This document shows positions 52,172 through 59,535 of a stretch of 64,000 nt of DNA, piece by piece. Origin of the DNA: Dehalobacter sp. DCM (GTDB lineage Bacteria; Bacillota; Desulfitobacteriia; Desulfitobacteriales; Syntrophobotulaceae); contig NZ_CP092282.1 in the NCBI RefSeq assembly GCF_024972775.1, positions 2,783,001-2,847,000 of the forward strand, in the 5' to 3' direction. The number at the start of each line of letters is the position of its first letter. The first letter of the stretch is position 1. The notes under the pieces were generated by a model. It saw only the letters and a program-made list of their open reading frames with translations, made no database searches and was not told the DNA's origin. The position numbers and the translations under genes were made by a program.

Positions 52172-54547
52172 TTATTTAAGGCGGAGCAAAGCTTTTCCCA
52201 CAAGGGCTTTTATTTCCTGTACCTTATATTTATTCTTCCACATCGGCAGACATTCCTTAACGGCCAGGTCACATGCGCCGAGTATCGTTTCGTCGTCAAT
52301 TTCCCTGCCCAAGAGATACCCCTCTAAAGCATTCAAACGCACCGGAATAGGGGCAACACCGCCAAGTACGACTCGAGCCGCGGTTATCCTGCCCCTCTCC
52401 ATACCAAAGGCAGTGGCTAGGCTGACAATCGCCCAATCAATAGACTCACGCAGACGGAATTTATCGTAGTGCATAATCGCGCCTTCCAGTACGGGAATAG
52501 TGATCTCGGTAACAAGTTCACCCTTCCTCAGAACGTCATCCACTTTGAGCTTGGTACAGCAGAACTCTTCAGCAGTGAGCACCCGCTCCGTGGTCTTGAT
52601 CGTCCCACCGAGAGCAACCAGTACCGGTGTGATATCCGAAGGTTCGACCGCATAGCAGCCGCAGTTCATACAGCGCCGGGCCTCAGTAAGGGCAGCCGCT
52701 TGGTCCGGGGCAATTTCATCTTCCACATCGAGCGATCTCTGATCGATTGGGATCTCCGCCAACTTAAGCGCTGTTTGGTTCTTAATGCCTTCTAAGTCAA
52801 AGGTCAGGAACGGACTCGCGATTTGCATGCTGTCGGAGCACTCATGGTCGGGAGTGACTCCAAGGTATTTGTTTATACCGCGAGCAGCGCTATGGCCTTT
52901 CATAACGCACTGAATGACCGTTGAGGGACCGGTGGTGACATCACCGCCGGCGAATACGCCTTGCCGGGAGGTCATCTGGGTCTCTTCTTCAACATCGATC
53001 AAACCGCGGGCGTTGAGCTGAAGCTGATATTTCTCATCGAGGAAGGATAAATCGACATTCTGGCCAACGGCCATCAGAATATTCTCTGCATCAACCACGG
53101 TCTTTTCGGCATCGTCGTAAACCGGGCTGAACCGATGATTCTCGTCATACACATCCATACAGCGGATAAGCTCCATCCCTCGGACCTTGCCATTCTCGCT
53201 GACGACCTTGGAAAGCCCCCAGCCGGGCATGATCTGGATGCCTTCTTCACGCGCCCGGGCAATCTCTTCTTTACCGGCAGGCATGATGTCTTCTGACTCA
53301 AGGCAGGCCATAATGACCTTTTTGGCACCCAGCCGTTTCGCTGTAATAGCGACATCCATCGCCACATTGCCACCGCCGGTAACAAGCACTTCTTGACCGA
53401 CTTTACCGCCCATCCATTTATGGACTTCGACGAGGAAGTCCAGACCGAAGACGGTAAGTTCTTCGCCGGCTAATCCCAGTACCGGACGTTTCCAAGTGCC
53501 GGTGGCGTAGTAGACACTGTCGAAATCTCTTTCCAGGTCGCCGGGTTTAACGCTCTCCCCAATTTTTGTATTGCAGACAAATTGAATACCCATGTCTTTC
53601 AGGGCAGCAACGAGTTTACGGACAATGGCCTTGGGCAGCCGGTAATCTGGGATTGCATACATCAGCATGCCGCCGGGTTCTTCTTTACTGTCGTAGACGG
53701 TAACGGCGTTGCCTGCCTTACGGAGATAATACGCCGCGGAGAGACCAGCCGGACCGGAACCGATGACAGCGACTTTCTTGCCTGTTTCCAGGATGGGTGC
53801 CCTATAGAACAGATTTTTATGATCCAGTGCATAGTCACCAACGAAACGTTCCACATTGCGGATAGCCACACTGTCACCAACCGAGGAGTGACTGCACTCT
53901 TCCTGGCAGAAGTGCGCACAGACGCGGCTGGTGATACAGGGTATCGGGTTTACGCTCATGATGATCTGAACAGCGCCGGGGACGTTGCCAAGCCGGAACT
54001 GTTCCATATACCCCGGGATATCCGTAGAGGCGGGGCAGCGTTGCGAACACGGTGTCGAGCCGCATTTCATACCGCCGAATACAGAATGATAACGGTTATC
54101 CCCTTGCAGGGCGTAGCAGGTTTCCCCGCCCTTACGTCGGCAGATAAGGCGATTGCCTGCTTCATGCGGATAGCGATAGAACCAGCAGCGGACATCCTGA
54201 CAGATATTGCCTCCGATGGTGCCGAGATTACGAATAAGTGGTGTGGCTACGGAATGAGCTGCTTCAGCCAAGGCTGGTGCCTTAGTGAGAACGTCGTGAT
54301 TTTCAGCGATTGTAGTCAATCTGGCGAGTGACCCTATCGTGATCGTATTGTCTTCGACTCTGATTTCATCCGCTCCGACGATATTTTTGATGTCTACAAC
54401 CATCTTTGGCGTTTCTGTTAATATCTCGTTTCTGATGACGCTGAGAATATCAGTTGCGCCCGCGATTACTGTAGCTTCACTATCATTCTTTAATATTTGG
54501 CTTGCTTCCTCGAAGTTTTGCACGCGGGTATGTTCAAAGTATTTCAT
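52172..54547 (-). CDS. Molybdenum hydroxylase FAD subunit with internal GltD-like module (copy 2)
   Basis: A 791-residue protein, the same length and nested design as copy 1: FAD-subunit N-part (about 1-155; VIAGATDILS, RNLGTIGGNICQDVRCW), GltD-like NAD(P)H module (about 157-633), FAD-subunit C-part (VLGGVAPIPVRLNALEGYLL). The module is identical to copy 1 in protein, while the first ~100 and last ~150 residues agree only about half the time by eye. ATG at 54547 is chosen because GAGGAGG precedes it; a TTG two codons earlier is possible. It is the third gene of a minus-strand operon (2Fe-2S, Mo, FAD) and is followed by the VWA relic. The second operon has no intact MoxR/VWA pair and may depend on that at 21.7-24.9 kb. 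Confidence 0.92.
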   Translation of the reverse strand: MKYFEHTRVQNFEEASQILKNDSEATVIAGATDILSVIRNEILTETPKMVVDIKNIVGADEIRVEDNTITIGSLARLTTIAENHDVLTKAPALAEAAHSVATPLIRNLGTIGGNICQDVRCWFYRYPHEAGNRLICRRKGGETCYALQGDNRYHSVFGGMKCGSTPCSQRCPASTDIPGYMEQFRLGNVPGAVQIIMSVNPIPCITSRVCAHFCQEECSHSSVGDSVAIRNVERFVGDYALDHKNLFYRAPILETGKKVAVIGSGPAGLSAAYYLRKAGNAVTVYDSKEEPGGMLMYAIPDYRLPKAIVRKLVAALKDMGIQFVCNTKIGESVKPGDLERDFDSVYYATGTWKRPVLGLAGEELTVFGLDFLVEVHKWMGGKVGQEVLVTGGGNVAMDVAITAKRLGAKKVIMACLESEDIMPAGKEEIARAREEGIQIMPGWGLSKVVSENGKVRGMELIRCMDVYDENHRFSPVYDDAEKTVVDAENILMAVGQNVDLSFLDEKYQLQLNARGLIDVEEETQMTSRQGVFAGGDVTTGPSTVIQCVMKGHSAARGINKYLGVTPDHECSDSMQIASPFLTFDLEGIKNQTALKLAEIPIDQRSLDVEDEIAPDQAAALTEARRCMNCGCYAVEPSDITPVLVALGGTIKTTERVLTAEEFCCTKLKVDDVLRKGELVTEITIPVLEGAIMHYDKFRLRESIDWAIVSLATAFGMERGRITAARVVLGGVAPIPVRLNALEGYLLGREIDDETILGACDLAVKECLPMWKNKYKVQEIKALVGKALLRLK
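52647..54076 (-). repeat. 1,430-bp inverted repeat, copy 2 (GltD-like module)
   Basis: Reverse-complement partner of 28965-30394. No difference was found in the lines compared base by base. The two arms flank 22.2 kb that contains purL and the methyl-transfer genes, so recombination between them would invert that segment. Confidence 0.92.
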
Positions 54548-54562
54548 GCTCAATTCCTCCTC

Positions 54563-56866
54563 TTAAATCTTGCCTAACGCTTTTAAGATCACGTCAGGCG
54601 TAGCCGGATAATCCTTGATCTCAGTACCAATCGCGTTGGAAATTGCCATCATGCAGGCACTCGCCGCAGCTGCGCCGGATATCTCACCGACGCCGATCGC
54701 CCTAAAATAATTGGTATCGAATTGAGACTCAAGAATACACGTATCGAAATTGGGCAGTTCATTGAATGGTCGCCATTTGTACTGGATCATATCGTATGTC
54801 AGCGGTCTGCCGATTACCGGATCAACGAAGTTTTCTTCAAAAAGGGCGGTATCCAGCGACGCCGCGCCGATGCCTCCCTGACACTGCATTTCCAGAGAAC
54901 CCGGATCGATGATCTGTCCGACATCAGTGCCCCCAAGCATATCAATGACTTTTGTCATACCGGTTTCCAAATCGACTTCCGCTTCGATAAAGGACATGAA
55001 AAAGTTTGGGGTGCCAAAATCTTCATCATGCCTTCCATACCCGGTCATGGTCAAATGATGATCCGGAACCAACTTGGTAACCGGCACCCATAACTCCGGC
55101 TTGGATTTTGCTCTGACGCCAAAGTTGAACATTTCCATTTGTTCCTGAGGATATCTGAGTTTATACTCTGCCGCTTCAAAAAGCTGGCGTCTCAAATCCA
55201 GGGCCGCATTGCTGACCGCCCGTCCGCACGTAAGCGTTCCTCGTGAGCCTGCAAGACCTTCGTTTCTCGGGCTGGTCCTGGAATCCGGAGGGATCGTCTG
55301 AACGGCCTCCAGCGGTACGTTAAGTATTTCGGCCACCATCTTCAACAGGTTGGACTTTTGCCCGTTGCCGATTTCAGTGACGTTGATATGCACCATAACA
55401 CGCGCTTCATCCTTAAACATGTCGGGGATGATCCGAACATAGGCTTCAGCGAAGCTCTCACCGGCATCACTGTTGCCGATAACAGAGCAGCCAACACCAC
55501 GGACCTTTTTACCATCTTCTGATACCCAGGAAGGAATGCCCCACCCTTTCCATCTGTCTTTCCAACGGAATTTTTCAGCGGTCGCCAGGATTGCATCATT
55601 ATAATCCACCGATCTGGCAGTCCATTCCCGGCCATCACGCCAAAAGTATTTATCCCCAGCCTGACAATAGTTCTTTCTGAAGCTATCCACCGGATCGAAG
55701 TTGCCTTTGCGCATCGCTCTTGCCATTAAGAGCGACAGGCAGGAATTCAGCTCCTGTCCGCCGTAACCTCTGACCGTACCGGCCGTGAGCTTGTTTGTGG
55801 TGATGATCCGGGTATCCAAATCCCAGTTGGGGCATTTGCACATAATGAGTTGCGCTTCGCCCAAGCCAACGCTGACTTGTCCTTGAATCGCATTGCAGAA
55901 ATGGCCGGCATCGACAGACCACAAGGCCTTTACGGATCGAACAACACCTTCCTTATCCATACCGATTTTAGCCTGAACCGTGCTTCCCAACCTGGTCTCG
56001 TGCATGACCATCTGTTCGACCTTGGTTTCATTCATTTTAATCGGACGGTTGGTTGCTTTGGCCAACAACATGCCATAAATGGTTATATTGGTCAACGTGG
56101 TTTTATTCCCATAAGAACCACCCACGTTAAATGCCGTTGCCTCAATATGAACGCCTGGAATTACGGTCGCATTGACCAGCTGCAGAACCATAATTCCCTG
56201 AGTGGTACCCCAGACGTGATAATCTGTACCGCCTTCCCACTGGATAATAAGTCCGGGAGGTTCCGGTGAAAGCGTTCCTGGTTTCTTATCAAAGCCAATG
56301 GTATCTTCTTCGATGATTGCACACTCAGCAAAGCCATTTTCCACATCCCCTTTTTTGAGGTGCCACCATCGGCCGCTGGGCTGCATAACTTCGTAACCGC
56401 CGGGAACAATGTTATTGGGGAATTCATCATAGAGCTGTGGCGCCCCTTCTTTTTGAGCTTCAAGTACATCAAAAACAGGTTCGAGCACCTCATAGTTTAC
56501 CTCAATCAGATCAATCGCTTCTTTTGCAAGCTCTTCCGTTTCGGCAGCAACCAGGGCTACAGCGTCACCGACAAACCGCATGCGTGTGCCAAGTACGGAT
56601 TTCTGCGGCGGCCAGCCGAATTTCCAGTTAGGATCGCAGTCCTTATAGGTAATGACCGCATGGACGCCTTCCAAAGTAAGCGCCTTGCTTGTATCGATAC
56701 TGAGGATATTGGCATGGGGGTAAGGGCATTGTTTAACCTTTCCGATCAATATATTAGGCATGACAAAATCATCAAAAAACTGTGTCTTGCCCTGGACGAT
56801 ACCATAGGCGTCTTTGCGAACGGTTTGTTTACCAACGTATTTATAATCGTGTTTACTTTTAATCAT
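54563..56866 (-). CDS. Molybdenum hydroxylase, Mo-binding catalytic subunit (copy 2)
   Basis: A 767-residue catalytic subunit of the xanthine-dehydrogenase family. It starts YKYVGKQTVRKDAYGIVQGK, lacking the N-terminal extension of copy 1, and has NVGGSYGNKTTLTN, RGYGGQELNSCLSLLMARAM, GLAGSRGTLTCGRA and the active-site Glu in GVGEISGAAAASACMMAI. The ATG overlaps the stop of the 2Fe-2S gene (ATGA). Differences from copy 1 near the substrate-facing loops (for example QPSGRWWHLKKGDVENGFAE against QEYGDFWHLVRGDIEKGFEE) suggest a related but different substrate. The IclR regulator upstream probably controls this operon. Confidence 0.92.
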   Translation of the reverse strand: MIKSKHDYKYVGKQTVRKDAYGIVQGKTQFFDDFVMPNILIGKVKQCPYPHANILSIDTSKALTLEGVHAVITYKDCDPNWKFGWPPQKSVLGTRMRFVGDAVALVAAETEELAKEAIDLIEVNYEVLEPVFDVLEAQKEGAPQLYDEFPNNIVPGGYEVMQPSGRWWHLKKGDVENGFAECAIIEEDTIGFDKKPGTLSPEPPGLIIQWEGGTDYHVWGTTQGIMVLQLVNATVIPGVHIEATAFNVGGSYGNKTTLTNITIYGMLLAKATNRPIKMNETKVEQMVMHETRLGSTVQAKIGMDKEGVVRSVKALWSVDAGHFCNAIQGQVSVGLGEAQLIMCKCPNWDLDTRIITTNKLTAGTVRGYGGQELNSCLSLLMARAMRKGNFDPVDSFRKNYCQAGDKYFWRDGREWTARSVDYNDAILATAEKFRWKDRWKGWGIPSWVSEDGKKVRGVGCSVIGNSDAGESFAEAYVRIIPDMFKDEARVMVHINVTEIGNGQKSNLLKMVAEILNVPLEAVQTIPPDSRTSPRNEGLAGSRGTLTCGRAVSNAALDLRRQLFEAAEYKLRYPQEQMEMFNFGVRAKSKPELWVPVTKLVPDHHLTMTGYGRHDEDFGTPNFFMSFIEAEVDLETGMTKVIDMLGGTDVGQIIDPGSLEMQCQGGIGAASLDTALFEENFVDPVIGRPLTYDMIQYKWRPFNELPNFDTCILESQFDTNYFRAIGVGEISGAAAASACMMAISNAIGTEIKDYPATPDVILKALGKI

Positions 56867-57366
56867 GCCGGTTGCTCTCCCTTCTTAACCAGACTCTCTA
56901 CTGCTTCAAGAACGTGGTAATGGCTGATACAGCGACAGAAATTTCCAGAGAGGGCATCTTGTATCTGCTCACGGGTCGGACGCGGGTTCTTATTGAGCAA
57001 CGCTTTGGTAGCCATGATGATTCCCGGCGTACAAAATCCGCACTGGAAAGCGTAGTAATCCACAAATGCTTGCTGAACGGGATCCAGTGTCCCGTCAGGA
57101 GCAGCAAGTCCCTCAATGGTTACGATATGTTTCCCTTCACAGTCAACTGTCAGCACCTCGCATGAGGGCACAGCCTCGCCATCAATAAGTACCGTACAGC
57201 AGCCGCACGCGCCGTCTTTACAGGCGATCTTCGTGCCGGTTAGACCAAAACGGTTTCGCAGTGTATCCACAAGCACTTCGTTTGGTAGAAGCTGTCCAAA
57301 CAAATTACCCACTGACAATGTGTACTCTTTTCCGTTTACGAAAAAATTCACAAGAGTTGTTTTCAT
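56863..57366 (-). CDS. Molybdenum hydroxylase, 2Fe-2S subunit (copy 2)
   Basis: A 167-residue electron-transfer subunit, same length as copy 1. Cluster ligands are in CKDGACGCCTVLIDGEAVPSC and CGFCTPGIIMATKALLNKN plus NFCRCISHYHVL. It is the first gene of the second hydroxylase operon; the Mo subunit start overlaps its stop by four bases. An AGGTTTTGG-type site precedes the ATG. Gene order small-large-medium is the same as in copy 1, so the whole operon is duplicated in inverted orientation. Confidence 0.93.
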   Translation of the reverse strand: MKTTLVNFFVNGKEYTLSVGNLFGQLLPNEVLVDTLRNRFGLTGTKIACKDGACGCCTVLIDGEAVPSCEVLTVDCEGKHIVTIEGLAAPDGTLDPVQQAFVDYYAFQCGFCTPGIIMATKALLNKNPRPTREQIQDALSGNFCRCISHYHVLEAVESLVKKGEQPA

Positions 57367-57540
57367 GTGGCCAAAACCTCCATTTTTGTGTAATTTTCTT
57401 CAGCGCCGGTTGCAACCCGGCTCAAACATTACAAGAGAAAAACTGCTATCTCCACATTAAAACGCAACCAATTAAGTGTCAATTTGGTAAAAAAAAATTC
57501 CACAATATTGAATTTCAGCTGTTGCCCGTTCAAAAAAAAT

Positions 57541-57566
57541 AAGGGGTTAAGCCACCCCCTTTTTTT
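57541..57566 (-). terminator. Terminator of the IclR-type gene
   Basis: On the minus strand AAGGGGGTGGCTTAACCCCTT forms a short GC-rich stem followed by ATTTTTTTT; the plus strand also shows T7 after the stem, so it could act both ways. It lies between the regulator and the second hydroxylase operon. Confidence 0.75.
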
Positions 57567-57639
57567 ATCGTTAAATCAAGACGTATTGATGGTATGCTCA
57601 TCCTTTAACAACGATCTTTTGCTTATAGTTAAGTAAAAC

Positions 57640-58440
57640 CTATTTCGCGTTTCTGTCAGATTGGTTTCTTTTATCGTTATAGCCGAGTTGATAAGAAATG
57701 ATATGGGCAATTTTCTTTACAAGCGCAATTGCCGACTGTAAATCGCTGGTGCTCATGTTATCAAACATGCCTACGACACCAAAGGCATAGACGACTTTTC
57801 CCATAGCGTCAAATATTGGTGCAGCGACGCCGAACATCCCCATGTGACGTTCATCCCGTTCCAGAGCATAGCCCTGTTTTCGTATCGCCGTTATTTCTTC
57901 GAACAGCGCGTCGTAATCGATAATTGTTTTTGAAGTATAGGGAATAAGTTCGGTTGTTCGGACGTACTCTTTAACCGCGTTATCAAGCATGCAGGACAAA
58001 TAAACCTTCCCATGCGCATTACAATAAAGCGGCATAGAGGAGCCGACGGCAACAATGGTTTTTAGCCGGTTGTTCACAGGCTCTACACGGGCGATGATAA
58101 CAGCATGGTTAGCACGGAGCGTTGTTAAATGTACCGATCTGTTTACAGAATCTGCAACTTCTTTCATCAACGGTTTGGCAATCTTAACGATGTCTAGGGC
58201 CCGGACCATTGCACTACCCAACTGAAAAACATGGATACCCATGGCGTATTTGCCATCGGCATTTTGTACGATGATCTCCTGCCTGCGCATCGCAGAAAGG
58301 AGACTGTGAATAGTGCTTTTGGGCCAGCCTGTCCTTTCGGTAAGCTCTTTTAAGGACAGCGGCTCGTTATTGTTAAGAAAACAATCCAAAAGAATAAAGG
58401 CTTTTTCAATAGAATTAACGTGGCCAGATTTCCCCTCCAT
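57640..58440 (-). CDS. IclR-family transcriptional regulator
   Basis: A 266-residue regulator. The N-terminal winged helix (about residues 8-70) reads SIEKAFILLDCFLNNNEPLS, LKELTERTGWPKSTIHSLLS and AMRRQEIIVQNADGKYAMG; the C-terminal effector domain shows HAVIIARVEPVNNRLKTIVA, GSSMPLYCNAHGKVYLSC and GYALERDERHMGMFGVAAPI. IclR proteins often control aromatic-acid catabolism and bind the pathway's acids. It sits between the transhydroxylase genes and the second hydroxylase operon, all on the minus strand, and probably controls one or both. Confidence 0.92.
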   Translation of the reverse strand: MEGKSGHVNSIEKAFILLDCFLNNNEPLSLKELTERTGWPKSTIHSLLSAMRRQEIIVQNADGKYAMGIHVFQLGSAMVRALDIVKIAKPLMKEVADSVNRSVHLTTLRANHAVIIARVEPVNNRLKTIVAVGSSMPLYCNAHGKVYLSCMLDNAVKEYVRTTELIPYTSKTIIDYDALFEEITAIRKQGYALERDERHMGMFGVAAPIFDAMGKVVYAFGVVGMFDNMSTSDLQSAIALVKKIAHIISYQLGYNDKRNQSDRNAK

Positions 58441-58628
58441 ATCAATTTCCCCTTTGAAAAAATGACCGTCTACTCAAAATTCAAGGTTGATTTAATTATA
58501 ATATAGAGTTGATGCCAATATAACCGGTGGAAAAATAATTTGTGAATAGTTTCATTATTGTATTAATACCAGTACTTTTTACCCTTAAAATGATCTTAAA
58601 ACCATTGACCGTAGTATGTAACATCTGA

Positions 58629-58716
58629 GGTTGGTCTGCCTGCACCATTCCGCTTTCGGCAGATTATCTTCCCAGCCATGCTCCGCCTGTCGCCGGAACG
58701 GTGGCACGCAGACCTG
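58629..58716. repeat. Long imperfect inverted repeat after the transhydroxylase genes
   Basis: GGTCTGCCTGCACCATTCCG near 58633 faces CGGAACGGTGGCACGCAGACC ending near 58714, with a ~40-nt centre that contains CGGCAG. The arms pair with a few mismatches. No T-run follows on either strand. It begins 13 bp after the stop of the beta-subunit gene and may protect the transcript 3' end or be a small dispersed repeat. Confidence 0.6.
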
Positions 58717-58728
58717 AACTTTACAAAC

Positions 58729-59532
58729 TTATTTAATTAATGGAAAGTCACCGATATTCAGACTTTCTGTCAGTTCAATACCGAGTTTCTCCGATTTTTT
58801 ATACTCTTGCGCCTCAACGGCAATATCATACCGTCCCGGATTCAGTTTACGGAACCAGAAATCCCCTAAATCGTCTGATTCTGTCGTATACTGAGTACCA
58901 TCAGCTGCAGTGAGAACGATGGTTGCCCCTTCAATTATTTCATTAGCGGCAGGATCCCATACATCGCCGGCAATAAACAGTTTAGGCAAGTTCAAATAAT
59001 ACACCCTAGGCTTTAAGCCTTTTTCAGGCATCAAGACCTCAGCAGCGGCGATTTCGTCACCGAAATCTTCTTCCTCACCAAATCGCAAAGCACCGGTGGA
59101 GCAGGCATCGACACACCGCGGAATTTCGCCGGCATCAACCAGATGCGCACAGCCCGTACATTTTTGTACTATACCTAATTCCTCATTCCAGAATATTTTG
59201 TCATAGGGGCAGGCCGATACAAGTTCTTTTTTCCCAGCGGCTTTCTCCGGATCGATAATGACCAGACCGTCTTGACGTTTATAGACCGTATCGTCTCCCT
59301 GCTGGATACACGCCGGATCGTCACAATGCATGCAAGGAAGAGGCCGATACTCCAGATTCACCTTAGGAACCTGTCCGTGAACAGTCTCGTTGAGCTTCAT
59401 CCAAAAATGGCCGATATCCGGCTGTGGTTTAGCATAAGGAAGCCATTCGTTGCCAACATGTTCGTCTTTGCAGACAATCTGGCAGTTATAGCATCCATTG
59501 CATCTCGCTATATCGATGACGAATACTTTCAT
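58729..59532 (-). CDS. Transhydroxylase-type molybdoenzyme, Fe-S (beta) subunit
   Basis: A 267-residue electron-transfer subunit most like the small subunit of pyrogallol-phloroglucinol transhydroxylase (274 residues in Pelobacter acidigallici). Residues about 1-185 carry ferredoxin-type Cys clusters: CNGCYNCQIVCKDEHVG, CMHCDDPACIQ, CPYDKIFWNEELGIVQKC and CTGCAHLVDAGEIPRCVDAC. Residues about 190-267 are a Cna-B/transthyretin-like beta domain (IFIAGDVWDPAANEIIEGAT-type strand, FWFRKLNPGRYDIAVEA), a hallmark of this enzyme subgroup and unusual in other Fe-S subunits. It follows the alpha gene with a 3-bp gap. No Tat or other signal, so it is cytoplasmic. Confidence 0.9.
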   Translation of the reverse strand: MKVFVIDIARCNGCYNCQIVCKDEHVGNEWLPYAKPQPDIGHFWMKLNETVHGQVPKVNLEYRPLPCMHCDDPACIQQGDDTVYKRQDGLVIIDPEKAAGKKELVSACPYDKIFWNEELGIVQKCTGCAHLVDAGEIPRCVDACSTGALRFGEEEDFGDEIAAAEVLMPEKGLKPRVYYLNLPKLFIAGDVWDPAANEIIEGATIVLTAADGTQYTTESDDLGDFWFRKLNPGRYDIAVEAQEYKKSEKLGIELTESLNIGDFPLIK

Positions 59533-59535
59533 GAT

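Noticed and set aside
53582-54331. 249-residue open frame antisense to the second FAD subunit gene
   Set aside because: It is the reverse-strand shadow of the GltD-like module, and the same shadow appears over copy 1; the real protein on the other strand has clear family motifs.
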